Part shown: in pieces, positions 30,288 to 40,450 of the stretch
How the letters are laid out: the number at the start of each line of letters is the position of its first letter
Numbering within the stretch: the first letter of the stretch is position 1
Source of the DNA: Methanobacteriales archaeon HGW-Methanobacteriales-1
GTDB lineage: Archaea; Methanobacteriota; Methanobacteria; Methanobacteriales; Methanobacteriaceae
Direction of reading: 5' to 3'
Length of the DNA stretch: 64,000 bases
Assembly (NCBI GenBank): GCA_002839705.1
Contig: PGYO01000010.1
Span: 1-64,000 of the forward strand
Made by a program: the position numbers and the translations under genes
The notes under the pieces: generated by a model
Told to the model about the DNA's origin: nothing
The model's database searches: none
The model's input: the letters and a program-made list of their open reading frames with translations, nothing else

Positions 30288-30707
30288 ATGAAACTCACCC
30301 TTAAAACACATGGACATACAAATGTAACATCTAAACACAAAACAACTTTTGAAGTAACCACTGATCCTGAAATTTCTATAAAAGCGGATTGTATTGTAGG
30401 TGTTGCCTCAGAAAAATCCATGAAAGACTTCTCTGAAGATTTTAAAAAGGCCATGAGAAAAGAAGATGCAGAAATTAAAGTTATATTAAAGACCAAAAAT
30501 GCTTTTGATGCAATTACTGGTCATGGACACCCAGATTTACCTTTAGATCATCCTACAGATATTGTTTGCAGAAAAAGTGACTATATTTGCGGACGGACTC
30601 TGATGATAAATACTGATAAAGCTGCGTGTGATTTAAATAATGATTTAATCAATGATTTAAAGAATGGGGAAGAAATGCAAGTGGAAATTATAGTAAGTGA
30701 TAAATAA
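30288..30707 (+). CDS. DUF371 protein
   Basis: 139 residues matching the archaeal DUF371 family: THGHTNVTSKHKTTFEVTTDPEISIKADCIVGVASEKS near the start, then DAITGHGHPDLPLDHPTDIVCRKSDYICGRTLMINTDKAA. The family is conserved in methanogens and related archaea without a proven function; paired His and Cys residues could bind a metal. AAGTGATTT precedes the ATG. Confidence 0.8.
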   Translation: MKLTLKTHGHTNVTSKHKTTFEVTTDPEISIKADCIVGVASEKSMKDFSEDFKKAMRKEDAEIKVILKTKNAFDAITGHGHPDLPLDHPTDIVCRKSDYICGRTLMINTDKAACDLNNDLINDLKNGEEMQVEIIVSDK

Positions 30708-30883
30708 TTTAATAATCAATTTTGATTTAAATTAACATATTAAACATATTTACAAATCTATTTTTATTTTAATCCTATTATATCAGATTAAAATTTAAAA
30801 TAAGAAATATTATAATTTAATTTAGCTTTTAAATTCTTATAAATCTTTTAATTATTTTAAAAATAGTATTTGAATTATTATAA

Positions 30884-30970
<87 letters not shown>

Positions 30971-31166
30971 ATTCTTGAAAAACAGTTCTAAATGCAAGTA
31001 CATCATCATCTCTCTTTTTCAGTATTTATACTTTCCCATTGTGGGGCCATGAATTAAATATTTATCATTAAAATAATTTAATATATTATAAAAAGAATTT
31101 ATTTAATGGTTGATTTTCATATTAGTTGTATCGATTTTGCATGTTTAATTTTATTAGGGAAATAAA

Positions 31167-31451
31167 ATGAAAGCTATAAAAGAAATTGAAGGTGGAATTT
31201 TACTGGATATTGAGGTTTCACCTAATGCATCTAAATTTGAAATTTCTGGTTATAATTCTTGGCGAGAAAGATTAGAAATAAGAATAAAGGCCATACCTCA
31301 AAAAGGGAAGGCCAATAAAGAAATTATTAAAGAAATGTCCAAATTGACTAAAATGGATGTAGAGATAATATCTGGACTAAAAAGTCACCAAAAAACATTA
31401 TTGATAAATAAAATATCTCGAGACGACTTTTTAAATATTATTAGGGTATAA
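31167..31451 (+). CDS. DUF167 / UPF0235 (YggU-like) protein
   Basis: 94 residues with the family pattern GGILLDIEVSPNASKFEISGYNSWRERLEIRIKAIPQKGKANKEIIKEMSKL. Small alpha/beta cytoplasmic protein of unknown function found in all domains. The length is typical. The 268 bp after it hold only short AT repeats (ATATATAAAGATTAAT occurs twice, around 31556 and 31586), probably the promoter region of the next gene. Confidence 0.85.
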   Translation: MKAIKEIEGGILLDIEVSPNASKFEISGYNSWRERLEIRIKAIPQKGKANKEIIKEMSKLTKMDVEIISGLKSHQKTLLINKISRDDFLNIIRV

Positions 31452-31719
31452 AATGGTTATTGAAATATTAATTTTTTAATTAAAATTTGCTAATTTTATT
31501 TCTAATTGATATAGTGGTTGAATTTAAATGATAGTATCCATATAATATGTTTATAATATATAAAGATTAATATTAATTTATTAGGATATATAAAGATTAA
31601 TCATTAATTAGAATTATGGTTAAAATCAAAAGATTTATATCTAACACTTTTTATAGAATATATTATATTAATTAACGTTAATTAATATTGAATATTTATA
31701 TGAATTGACGGGGGAAAAT

Positions 31720-31956
31720 ATGATATCGACTGTAACTACAACAACAACTGCTGTTACCTTGGGCCAAGTAATGACTTACAGTATAATAGCTGTAATCGCG
31801 CTAATATTGTTTCTGGCCTTAAAGGAAATTTTAAGCTCGGAAGTAAATTATAGCAATCGAATAAGCTCGTTTATAAAAGGGTCTAATATCGCGATTATGC
31901 CTCTTTTGCTTGTTTTCGCTGCTGTTGTTACTTACAAGATAGCAACCATTTTGTAG
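31720..31956 (+). CDS. Small two-TM membrane protein
   Basis: 78 residues from the ATG at 31720, with ACGGGGG upstream; a TTG five codons earlier is less likely. A Thr-rich N-terminus is followed by two hydrophobic helices (MTYSIIAVIALILFLAL and NIAIMPLLLVFAAVVTYKIATI). No family recognised. It is eight bases from the next gene, so it probably forms an operon with the secreted protein at 31965. Confidence 0.6.
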   Translation: MISTVTTTTTAVTLGQVMTYSIIAVIALILFLALKEILSSEVNYSNRISSFIKGSNIAIMPLLLVFAAVVTYKIATIL

Positions 31957-31964
31957 GTGAAACA

Positions 31965-32720
31965 ATGAACAAAAATATACTTTTTATAGCTTTAATAGTG
32001 ATTTTAGTTGCTATTATTGGTGTTGCAGCATATATGATGATGACACCTAGTGCTGATTCCCAAGTGGGTGATCAAGGAACTAAGTTTGCTATTGAAAATA
32101 ATGGTACTACTTGGGCACATGTGGACATGATTATAGAAAATGCAACTCTGAAAAATGGGACTGTACAAAATTTCTATATTGAAACTTGGATGAAACCGTA
32201 TAACGGAACTGTAAATCAAACTTCCCAAGAACTGCAAGTGATTGGAACCGGTGGAAAACCTGTAAGTACTCAATCATCAGTGTTTGTTCAAAATGTTAAT
32301 GGAACTGTTGTCATAGATTTAAGTAAATTATTAGGATATGGCAATGAAAAACTCCCTGCTGGAACAAGCATTCGAGTTATTGGATGGAAAGGACTCTATA
32401 ATAGTACCACCCCTATACCTACCCAAAATTTGAATATTTCCATGTCTGGATGGTCTAATACTTTAAATCCACCATCTAACAATACTAAGTATGATGTTTT
32501 TGTTGGTAACTTAACTGTTGGTCAACTACCAGCTAATATTACAAACAATACGGTATTTTTAGGTGAAAATCTAGCAAATGTTGAGAACTTAAATGGTTTA
32601 AGACATTTCAATGAGTTAGTATATGAGGAAGAAGTGTTTACTGTTAATGCAGATGGATCTGTTTCCATTGTATTTACTAAAACACCAGCGCTATGTGAAT
32701 TAGTGGCTAAAATCCCTTAA
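31965..32720 (+). CDS. Membrane-anchored extracellular protein with many N-glycosylation sequons
   Basis: 251 residues. One N-terminal hydrophobic helix (residues 5-28) acts as signal or anchor, and the rest is extracellular and beta-rich. At least nine Asn-X-Ser/Thr sequons are visible (NGTTW, NATLKNGT, NGTVNQTS, NSTT, NISMS, NITNNT). AGGTGA precedes the ATG. No known domain recognised. Together with the small two-TM gene before it and the secreted protein after it, it forms a surface-protein group upstream of galU. Confidence 0.65.
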   Translation: MNKNILFIALIVILVAIIGVAAYMMMTPSADSQVGDQGTKFAIENNGTTWAHVDMIIENATLKNGTVQNFYIETWMKPYNGTVNQTSQELQVIGTGGKPVSTQSSVFVQNVNGTVVIDLSKLLGYGNEKLPAGTSIRVIGWKGLYNSTTPIPTQNLNISMSGWSNTLNPPSNNTKYDVFVGNLTVGQLPANITNNTVFLGENLANVENLNGLRHFNELVYEEEVFTVNADGSVSIVFTKTPALCELVAKIP

Positions 32721-32771
32721 TCCATTAATTCCATTTTTTTATTTTTTTATTTTTATTTTATAGTGATTGTA

Positions 32772-33407
32772 ATGTCTCGAAAATACTTAATTATAATAGT
32801 TATTATTCTAATAGGTCTATGTGGTATTTTTATATTAGATTATTCCACTGGTGCTGTTCAAGGTGTTATTTTTGATCAAATACCTTATAATTACACATCT
32901 GATGTGTGGTTACCTCCTACTTCTCCAGAATCTGGTTCTATAGCCGGATATTATTCTATTTATGGTCAAGGAAAAAACTTTAACTTTAAAGTTAACCTGC
33001 CTGGAGCCCAATTTTTTGATTTGCATGAAATTAATGGAACTCAAATATGTTATGATGAAAAAGGGTTATCTGGACAGGGACATCTTAATTTTATAAAAAT
33101 TAATTATAATACTGTCTCTGCATTGTTATCTAATGATCTTAAGAGGGCTATGTTCAGTACGGAATTTTCTGGAAACTATACAATGAAATGTGCAGCATGG
33201 AATGGTAATGGTAATTTCTCCAATAATGGTCAAAATTTCTCTGGAACATTTATTATCATTGGACCAGCCACAGATTGGGTGGGAAATTTTACATTAGCTG
33301 AAGAAAACAATAGAATTAAAATAATTTCAAGTTATATTTATTATCCACATGCTCAAAAAACTTCAGGAAATATTAGAAAAGTTAACAATAATATATTTTA
33401 CATGTGA
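32772..33407 (+). CDS. Membrane-anchored extracellular protein
   Basis: 211 residues from the ATG at 32772 (GTGATTGTA upstream overlaps an alternative GTG). An N-terminal helix (KYLIIIVIILIGLCGIFIL) anchors it; the remainder is extracellular, aromatic and glycine-rich (NYTSDVWLPPTSPESGSIAGYYSIYGQGKNF) with several sequons. No family recognised. It ends 12 bases before the galU ATG, so it is probably co-transcribed with it. Confidence 0.6.
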   Translation: MSRKYLIIIVIILIGLCGIFILDYSTGAVQGVIFDQIPYNYTSDVWLPPTSPESGSIAGYYSIYGQGKNFNFKVNLPGAQFFDLHEINGTQICYDEKGLSGQGHLNFIKINYNTVSALLSNDLKRAMFSTEFSGNYTMKCAAWNGNGNFSNNGQNFSGTFIIIGPATDWVGNFTLAEENNRIKIISSYIYYPHAQKTSGNIRKVNNNIFYM

Positions 33408-33419
33408 TGAGTGACTACA

Positions 33420-34271
33420 ATGAAAGCAGTTATACCAGCAGCAGGCTTAGGTACTCGATTTTTACCTGCTACCAAAGCCCAGCCTAAAGAAATGTTACCT
33501 GTATTTGACAAACCAACTATTCAGTACGTTGTGGAAGAGGCTGTGGCCTCCGGAATAGATGATATACTGATTGTAACTGGTAAAGGAAAAAGATCTATTG
33601 AGGATCATTTTGACCGCTCATTTGAACTGGAATATATTTTAAAAGAAAATGCTAAAGATGAATACTTGAGGGAAGTTGAGGCCATCTCTGAACTGGCTGA
33701 TATTTATTATGTCCGCCAAAAAGAACAGAAAGGTTTAGGAGATGCTATTTATTGTGCTCGTAAGCATATAGATGGGGAGCCTTTTGCTGTTTTATTAGGG
33801 GATACTATAACTCGATCTGATGTTCCATGTACTAAACAACTCATGGATGTCCATGATAAATATGGTTCTTCAGCCATTGCCGTGGAAGAAGTTCCAGTAG
33901 ATAAAGTAGAAAGATATGGGATTATTAAAGGTCAGGAAAAGGGTGAAAATCTTTACTTGATTGAAGACATGGTTGAAAAACCATCTGTTGATGAAGCACC
34001 TTCTAATCTAGCCATCATGGGTAGATATGTGCTTGATAGCAAGATATTTGATCATATTGATGATGTACCTCCTGGTTTTGGAGGGGAAATTCAATTAACA
34101 GATGCTATGAGACTTCTGGATGATATTTATGGCTATGTTTTTCAGGGAAAGACTTATGATATTGGTAATAAAGTTGAATGGTTAAAAACATCTTTAGAAT
34201 TCGCTTTTGAACAACCAGAAGCAAAAAAAGAATTAACTGAATATTTAAATGATTTATTGGATTGTAATTAA
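33420..34271 (+). CDS. galU: UTP-glucose-1-phosphate uridylyltransferase
   Basis: 283 residues from the ATG at 33420. Nucleotidyltransferase signature MKAVIPAAGLGTRFLPATKAQPKEMLPVFDKPTIQYVVEEAVASGI, then GLGDAIYCARKHI, FAVLLGDT, EKP and FGGEIQLTDAM. It makes UDP-glucose from UTP and glucose-1-phosphate for surface glycans. With galE about 1.6 kb downstream on the other strand it forms a UDP-hexose supply pair. Confidence 0.93.
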   Translation: MKAVIPAAGLGTRFLPATKAQPKEMLPVFDKPTIQYVVEEAVASGIDDILIVTGKGKRSIEDHFDRSFELEYILKENAKDEYLREVEAISELADIYYVRQKEQKGLGDAIYCARKHIDGEPFAVLLGDTITRSDVPCTKQLMDVHDKYGSSAIAVEEVPVDKVERYGIIKGQEKGENLYLIEDMVEKPSVDEAPSNLAIMGRYVLDSKIFDHIDDVPPGFGGEIQLTDAMRLLDDIYGYVFQGKTYDIGNKVEWLKTSLEFAFEQPEAKKELTEYLNDLLDCN

Positions 34272-34418
34272 TCTAAAAAAGTAAATAATTTTTTATTTTT
34301 CAATTATTTTTTTAAAAGTAGTATTAGAATTTCAATTATTTAAGAATCTTTTTTTATTATTTTTTCTATACTTATTATGAAATTCTTATTCCGGATTAAA
34401 TATTTAAAATATTTATTT

Positions 34419-35735
34419 TTAGAATATGAAAAAGGGCATTACTAAGAATAAGACGGAATTAGAAAGTCCGTGAGAAATGGTAATCCCCAGTATGCTTCTG
34501 GTTTTTTGGAAGGCATAACCATAGAATATAGCCACACAGAATACAAATATCAAATCCGTAATGTAGATCCAGCCAATGTGGAGACTGGTAAATAGTAATG
34601 ATGTGTATAGTAATCCTATGGCCATTCCTAATACATCTTCGGCATTTTTTTGTACTATCCCTCTGAATAATAGCTCTTCGGCCAGACCAGTGGATATGGT
34701 AAGAATTATAACACCAAATAAGAGATTGGTGGCATCAAAAGTATGGATTAAAGGTAATGGATGCAATATATTGTATTCAATAAACCCTAAAAATGGCCCG
34801 GTTAATGCAATTATAAGTTGAACTTTCAGATTACCTCCTATTAGTCCTACTCTTTTTCTATTTATACCTTGAATTTTCATCAAGGCAATGGAAGATGCAA
34901 ATAAAGGTATAGCAATTATAGGAAATAGGTAAAGAGTAGGTATGTTCATAAGGGGCATGGTAAGCCCAATAATACGTATTATGGGCAGTACCATCATTGA
35001 TCTAAGAAGCGTAGCATAGGTAAAAGATTTAGTTAAAGATGATTGAACTAGTAGGGCAGCTAAAACTGAAAAGTGAATTAGCAATCCGATTTCCATATTA
35101 TAATAGGTTGTAACTAATTCTCCTAGAATTAAAAGTCCCAAGTATCCTATTAAAATTAAAAATTCAGATTTTGTAGGTTTATTTGCTTTTATTTTATTTT
35201 TAAGCTTTAAGATACGCCCATAGTTGTATAGCTCGCTTGCAAGATCTTTTTCTTTTTTATTAATTTCTAATGAACGTTCGTGTTCATAGATGGCGTCATG
35301 GTATGCACCTTGAGCTTCAAGAGTACTGGCTAAGTGTGAAACAACCTTAGCTTCTTTTTCACTGTCACCCGCTTTTTTAAATTTCTTTATGGCCTTGTGA
35401 TATGTATTACGGGATTCATCATACCTATTTCTTTTTTCTAGAATTTCGGCCATACCTACATAAGCATAGCCCTCACCAATAAGATCTTCAGTGTCTTTAT
35501 AAAGTTCTAATGAATTATAGTAACTTTCTTGGGCAAAATCATTTTCTCCCATCTGACAGTATGTTTTACCCATTTCTAACAAGGTGTCTGCAGTTTTCTC
35601 AGCATTTCCTGCATCAGAAAATACTTCCAGTGCATTTTGCATATGTTGAAGGGCATCAAAGAATTTACCTTTATCTTTAAGGTCAATACCTTTTTCCAGT
35701 TCCCTTTGTGCTTTTCGCCTTGCCAAGTTATCCAC
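34419..35735 (-). CDS. TPR-repeat protein fused to a CPBP intramembrane protease
   Basis: 438 residues. Residues 5-175 are four or five tetratricopeptide repeats (for example AEKTADTLLEMGKTYCQMGENDFAQESYYNSLELYK). After a short basic linker, residues 190-438 form about seven or eight membrane helices with the CPBP (CAAX protease/bacteriocin-processing, Abi) motifs EELLFRG, FTSLHIG and ITISHGLSNSV, giving the glutamate and histidine active-site residues. The soluble TPR part lies on the cytoplasmic side and could recruit substrates. The fusion is unusual; most CPBP proteins are only membrane domains. It lies between galU and galE. Confidence 0.85.
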   Translation of the reverse strand: MDNLARRKAQRELEKGIDLKDKGKFFDALQHMQNALEVFSDAGNAEKTADTLLEMGKTYCQMGENDFAQESYYNSLELYKDTEDLIGEGYAYVGMAEILEKRNRYDESRNTYHKAIKKFKKAGDSEKEAKVVSHLASTLEAQGAYHDAIYEHERSLEINKKEKDLASELYNYGRILKLKNKIKANKPTKSEFLILIGYLGLLILGELVTTYYNMEIGLLIHFSVLAALLVQSSLTKSFTYATLLRSMMVLPIIRIIGLTMPLMNIPTLYLFPIIAIPLFASSIALMKIQGINRKRVGLIGGNLKVQLIIALTGPFLGFIEYNILHPLPLIHTFDATNLLFGVIILTISTGLAEELLFRGIVQKNAEDVLGMAIGLLYTSLLFTSLHIGWIYITDLIFVFCVAIFYGYAFQKTRSILGITISHGLSNSVLFLVMPFFIF

Positions 35736-35822
35736 CGTTTAATAAATAATATATAATTAAAATTTTTTTTTATTAAATAATCATCAAAAAAGTGATTTTT
35801 CTGAATTCTATTTTTATTAAAG

Positions 35823-36809
35823 TTAAAGATTGTCATTGTTCATATATAACTTTTGGTACCAGTTCCATGCGGTGGATATAATATCCTGGAGATCTGTCCA
35901 TTGAGGATTCCAGCCTAGTACTTCACGTGCTTTTTTGGAACTTCCCACTAAAATAGGTGGATCACCGGGACGAGGTTCATCTTCTATAACTTTAATCCTA
36001 TTTCCAGTTACTTCCTGACAAGTTTGAATTACTTCTTTAACTGAAAAACCGTTCCCATTACCTAAATTAAATACTTGGCTTTTATTTTTTTCATTCAGGT
36101 ATTTTAGTGCTTTATAGTGGGCCTGGGCTAGATCAAGGACGTGAATATAATCTCTAATACAAGTTCCATCTGGAGTAGGATAATTTGTTCCATAAATGCT
36201 CACTGATTCTCTTCTTTCTGAAGCAGCATCTAGTATTAATGGTATTAGGTGAGTTTCAGGATTGTGCCATTCTCCTATTTCTGATGAGGGGTCAGCTCCT
36301 GCTGCATTGAAATATCTTAAAGAAACATAACTCAAATCATAGGCCTGTGAATAATCTTCCAGGATTTTTTCAACCATTAATTTCGAATTTCCATAGGGGC
36401 TCATTGGATTTAAGGGATGGTCTTCACTTAATGGTAGTTTTTGAGGCTCACCATAAACGGCACAGGTTGATGAAAATATAAATTTATTTACATTAAACTC
36501 CTTCATTACAGCCAATAGGTTGAGGGTGTTTTTAAGATTATTAACATAATATTTTTGGGGGTCTTCTACAGATTCTCCTACATAGGTAAATGCTGCAAAG
36601 TGCATCACGGCATCTATGGTATATTTTTTAAATATATTTGTTAGGAGTTCTGTATTGGATAAGTCACCTTTCACAAATTTTCCCCATTTAACAAACTCTT
36701 CATGGCCATAGCTAAGATTATCCAGTACCAGAGTCTCTTCTCCATTTTCATGAAGTACTTTATTTACATGGGAGCCTATGTAACCTGCTCCACCTACAAT
36801 TAATATCAT
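35823..36809 (-). CDS. galE: UDP-glucose 4-epimerase
   Basis: 328 residues, extended SDR: NAD-binding MILIVGGAGYIGSHVNKVL, catalytic SSTCAVYGEP and SPYGNSKLMVEKIL (YxxxK), LRYFNAAGADPSSEIGEWHNPETHLIPLIL, DGTCIRDYIHVLDLAQAHYKAL, and NLGNGNGFSVKEVI. It interconverts UDP-glucose and UDP-galactose and would provide the UDP-galactopyranose substrate of the Glf enzyme encoded at 59 kb. GGTTATAGT precedes the ATG. Confidence 0.95.
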   Translation of the reverse strand: MILIVGGAGYIGSHVNKVLHENGEETLVLDNLSYGHEEFVKWGKFVKGDLSNTELLTNIFKKYTIDAVMHFAAFTYVGESVEDPQKYYVNNLKNTLNLLAVMKEFNVNKFIFSSTCAVYGEPQKLPLSEDHPLNPMSPYGNSKLMVEKILEDYSQAYDLSYVSLRYFNAAGADPSSEIGEWHNPETHLIPLILDAASERRESVSIYGTNYPTPDGTCIRDYIHVLDLAQAHYKALKYLNEKNKSQVFNLGNGNGFSVKEVIQTCQEVTGNRIKVIEDEPRPGDPPILVGSSKKAREVLGWNPQWTDLQDIISTAWNWYQKLYMNNDNL

Positions 36810-36829
36810 ACTATAACCAATTTGTTTTT

Positions 36830-37080
36830 TTTAATAGTATATTTTTTGGATTTTAGGATTAATTTTGTTTATTTATTTTTAGTTGAGTTTTGGATTAATG
36901 TTTTATTTTTGTGTGGTTTATTTTTGGATTTTAGGATTATTTTATTAATTGAGATTTTTGTAATTTTAGGATTAATATTAATTTCAGATTAGTTTTATAA
37001 TTTTATAGTTTGATTTTATATTATTTTTTAGCTGAGTTTTATTTTTTACTTTTACTTTCAATTTTATAATTTAGTTAAGT
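36830..37080. repeat. Cytosine-depleted, GT-rich tract with short repeats
   Basis: About 250 bp on the plus strand contain almost no C. The words GGATTTTAGGATTA and TTTTAGGATTAAT recur two or three times. No ORF or RNA fold is visible. It separates the divergent galE and arsR genes (586-bp gap), and the part nearest arsR holds its promoter. Confidence 0.6.
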
Positions 37081-37360
37081 GATTTGTTTTGATAAATTTC
37101 AAAATTCAATTAAAAATTTTTAAATATGCACTATTTTTAAGGTTTGTTAGAATCATGTTAACTTAACAATTTTACTTCATGAATTTATTTTCTTAAAGAT
37201 TGGTGTAAATATGGCAGGTAGTATATACTAATTGATTGAAATTGGGCCATTTTAATGAAAATTAAATTTTTTAAATATTTTTATTTATTTATCCGTACTT
37301 TTTCATTAGTTTTTTAAAATAATTTTTCCATTTTAATTACAAAATGTATCTAAAAGCGAA

Positions 37361-37388
37361 AAGTATATAAGCATATACTTATATACTT
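37361..37388 (+). promoter_or_regulatory. ArsR operator overlapping the TATA box
   Basis: Perfect inverted repeat AAGTATATAAG - CATATA - CTTATATACTT (11-bp arms, 6-bp spacer) ending seven bases before the arsR ATG. The repeat contains the TATA-like sequences themselves, so a bound dimer would exclude TBP. Dyads of this size are typical for ArsR/SmtB autoregulation. Confidence 0.7.
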
Positions 37389-37395
37389 ATGATTC

Positions 37396-37749
37396 ATGCT
37401 GAGGATAAATTCTGAATATACTTGTGATATTTCAGAAGAATTAGAAGAACTTTTTAAAGCACTGGGTAACATTAACCGGCTTTTATTGATTTATTCCCTG
37501 GCTTCAGGGGAGATAGAAGCAGTTAATGTGTCTGAAATGGCCCGGATGATGGGGTTAACCCAACCTGCAGCATCGCAGCATCTAAAAGTGCTTAAAACTG
37601 CTAAAATCCTTAATGCTGAAAAACAAGGCAATCAAATTTATTACACATTTAACCAGGATGCACTGATAAAACACAAAATAAAGGTGGATTTCCTTTTTGG
37701 ATGTGTTTTAACCAAGTGTGACTGTTTAGAAAAAAAGAGGAACAAATAA
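37396..37749 (+). CDS. ArsR-family transcriptional regulator
   Basis: 117 residues with a winged helix: [23 protein letters not shown], then [44 protein letters not shown]. It lacks the classical ELCVCDL metal site but carries a C-terminal CVLTKCDC cluster that could bind a metal or sense thiols. The ATG is directly after the palindromic operator, so the leader is very short. It lies 131 bp upstream of lon on the same strand and may control it. Confidence 0.88.
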   Translation: MLRINSEYTCDISEELEELFKALGNINRLLLIYSLASGEIEAVNVSEMARMMGLTQPAASQHLKVLKTAKILNAEKQGNQIYYTFNQDALIKHKIKVDFLFGCVLTKCDCLEKKRNK

Positions 37750-37880
37750 ATTCCACCTGGTGACAAATTTGTGGAATTATTAAAATTATGAATTAAATAT
37801 GGCAATATTTTAAGCCATATAAAATCACAAGCCATTAAATAATGGCAATTAACATTTACTTATACTAACTGAGGGATACT

Positions 37881-40259
37881 ATGAGAGAACTAAACTTAAA
37901 AGATGAATTATCTGTACTCGTTATACCCGACATGGTCTTATTACATGAAACTGATATGAATTTAAAAATTGGAAAACAAATTGGGAGTGAAATTTATAAT
38001 CGGGTCTCCAAAGACGATTTTTATGGAATAGCTTTAGCCGTCAAAGAAGGAATCAATAGAAGCGTATATTCTGAATCTGACTTTTATAGGACTGGTACTT
38101 TAGTTAAAATCTTAAATGCTAAAGAAATGAGAGATTTCTATCATTTGAAAGTTGAAATTATTGAAAGAGTTGAAATTGATGAAATGATGTCTGAGGGAAG
38201 AAATTACCGGGCTAAATATCATTTAAGTCCAGATATAGATGATTTAGATGAAGAAAACAAGAAAGAAACCCTCAAACACATTAGATACATTGTATCTGAG
38301 ATAAGTGAAAATTTCAAAGGATCTCAGGCTTATGTTGAGAAAATTTCTAAGCTGAATGATCTCAATCAGGCACTGGCCTATGTATTCCCTTACCTACATC
38401 TGTCTCTTAAACAAAAACAGGACTTATTGGAAATACGATCTTTAAAAGAGAAGAGTCTAAAATTCCTTGATATCTTGATTGAACAAAAGGAATCTTTAAA
38501 ATATCAAATGGAAATGGCATCTCGAGTAAATGATGAGATGAATAAAAAACACAGGGAAGTAATGCTAAAAGAGCAGCTCAAAGCTATTCAGGACGAACTA
38601 AACGATTCAGATGGTGCAGGAAATAAAAAAGACTACCGTGAACAAATTGAAGCGGCTAATATGCCGGAAGAGGTCAAAGAGGTTGCCTTAGAAGAAGTGG
38701 CCAAATTGGAAAGACAAGGCCCACACAGCTCTGAGGAAAATGTTATCCGTAACTATTTAGACTTACTGGTTGCTCTTCCATGGGGAGATACTGAAATAAA
38801 AGAAATAGACATTGAAGCAGCCCGAAAGATACTTGATGATCAACACTATGGTTTGGATAAAGTTAAAGATCGTATAATTCAGCATTTAACGGTCATGAAA
38901 CTGAAACAGAACAAACAAGGATCCATATTACTTTTAGTTGGACCTCCTGGAACTGGAAAAACAAGCTTAGGTAAAAGTATAGCTGAAGCACTGGAGAGGA
39001 AGTATGTCCGAATCAGTCTGGGTGGAGTTAAAGATGAATCTGAAGTCAGAGGTCACCGAAGAACCTATCTTGGTGCATTACCCGGTAGAATTGTACAAGG
39101 AATGAAACGTGCTGGCGAGCGGAACCCAGTCTTTATTCTGGATGAGGTTGACAAACTAATGCCCTCCTACAGTGGAGACCCGGCCAGTGCCCTTTTAGAA
39201 GTTTTGGATCCTGAACAGAATAATACCTTCTCTGACCACTACTTAGAAGTGCCTTATGATCTATCTGATGTATTCTTCATAGCCACGGCTAACTCCTTAA
39301 GAGATATCCCTGGGCCACTACGTGATAGGATGGAAATAATAGAAATTGGCAGTTATACCAGCCATGAGAAGTTCCATATAGGTAAAAACCATGTTATGGC
39401 GGAAGTCTTAGAAGAACACGGTTTAGATGAGAATCAACTCCAAATTACAGATGAGGCATTAAAAACCATAATCGAGAAATATACTCGTGAAGCAGGTGTA
39501 AGAGGCCTTAAACGTCAGTTATCTGCAGTGGCCCGTGTCGCCTCTGAAAAAGTAGTCTCAGGTAAGGATGAATTACCCTATGTGGTTAATGAAGATATGC
39601 TCTATGATGTATTAGGTCATGAATTGACTCAGTATCATCAAGCTGGTAAAATTAATCCTCCGGGAGTAGTCACTGGTCTGGCCTGGACTCCGGTTGGTGG
39701 GGATATTCTCTTCATTGAAGGGGCATTCATGCCAGGTAAAGGTAAATTAACCCTTACTGGTCAATTAGGTGATGTAATGAAGGAATCTGCAAAGATTTCC
39801 CAGAGTTTAATCCGTTCCCGTCTGGCCATTAATTTGAAGGCGGTTGAATTCGATAAAAAGGATCTTCACATTCACGTTCCATCTGGTGCCATTCCTAAAG
39901 ATGGTCCTTCTGCAGGTGTAGCTTTGCTGACCACTATAGCTTCTTTAGTGACCAACCATGAGGTTGATCCGAAATTGGCCATGACTGGTGAGATCTCTTT
40001 AAGAGGAGCAGTATTACCTGTGGGTGGAATTAAAGAAAAGGTTTTGGCCGCCCATCGTGCAGGAATTAACCGGATAATCCTACCAATTGACAATAAAAAA
40101 GACTTGGATGATGTACCAGATGATGTTAAAGCAGAAATCGAGTTCATACTAGTGGAAACAGTAGAAGATGTTATTCGAGAAACCATTGACATTGAACTAC
40201 CTAAACCTTTAATGCTGGAAATGAACACCGGCTCTATTACTGGTGGGGCTGGGGTTTAA
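37881..40259 (+). CDS. lon: Bacterial-type Lon protease (LonA, endopeptidase La)
   Basis: 792 residues. LAN substrate-binding domain (1-200), coiled region, AAA+ module with Walker [10 protein letters not shown] and Walker [11 protein letters not shown], and C-terminal protease with the Ser677-Lys718 dyad (KDGPSAGVA and [14 protein letters not shown]). There is no transmembrane insertion, so this is the soluble bacterial LonA rather than the membrane-bound archaeal LonB. That implies acquisition from bacteria. It degrades misfolded and regulatory proteins using ATP. The N-domain is rather divergent from textbook LonA. Confidence 0.95.
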   Translation: MRELNLKDELSVLVIPDMVLLHETDMNLKIGKQIGSEIYNRVSKDDFYGIALAVKEGINRSVYSESDFYRTGTLVKILNAKEMRDFYHLKVEIIERVEIDEMMSEGRNYRAKYHLSPDIDDLDEENKKETLKHIRYIVSEISENFKGSQAYVEKISKLNDLNQALAYVFPYLHLSLKQKQDLLEIRSLKEKSLKFLDILIEQKESLKYQMEMASRVNDEMNKKHREVMLKEQLKAIQDELNDSDGAGNKKDYREQIEAANMPEEVKEVALEEVAKLERQGPHSSEENVIRNYLDLLVALPWGDTEIKEIDIEAARKILDDQHYGLDKVKDRIIQHLTVMKLKQNKQGSILLLVGPPGTGKTSLGKSIAEALERKYVRISLGGVKDESEVRGHRRTYLGALPGRIVQGMKRAGERNPVFILDEVDKLMPSYSGDPASALLEVLDPEQNNTFSDHYLEVPYDLSDVFFIATANSLRDIPGPLRDRMEIIEIGSYTSHEKFHIGKNHVMAEVLEEHGLDENQLQITDEALKTIIEKYTREAGVRGLKRQLSAVARVASEKVVSGKDELPYVVNEDMLYDVLGHELTQYHQAGKINPPGVVTGLAWTPVGGDILFIEGAFMPGKGKLTLTGQLGDVMKESAKISQSLIRSRLAINLKAVEFDKKDLHIHVPSGAIPKDGPSAGVALLTTIASLVTNHEVDPKLAMTGEISLRGAVLPVGGIKEKVLAAHRAGINRIILPIDNKKDLDDVPDDVKAEIEFILVETVEDVIRETIDIELPKPLMLEMNTGSITGGAGV

Positions 40260-40289
40260 GTCTTATTTAAAAAAGAAGAATTAGAAAAA

Positions 40290-40325
40290 AGAATTCAAAT
40301 TAATTATTAATGAATTCTTTTTTTT
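40290..40325 (+). terminator. Terminator after lon
   Basis: Perfect 8-bp inverted repeat AGAATTCA / TGAATTCT with a 13-nt loop, followed by a run of eight or more T, 31 bp after the lon stop codon. Confidence 0.6.
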
Positions 40326-40450
40326 ATTTTTTAATTTGGGTTTTATTTTTTTAATTAATTTCCGATTTTTATTTTGAGTTTATTTTTTAATAAAATTTTA
40401 TTTTAATGATTATAATTTTATAAAAAAATAAAATGATTTTACTTCTTTAA

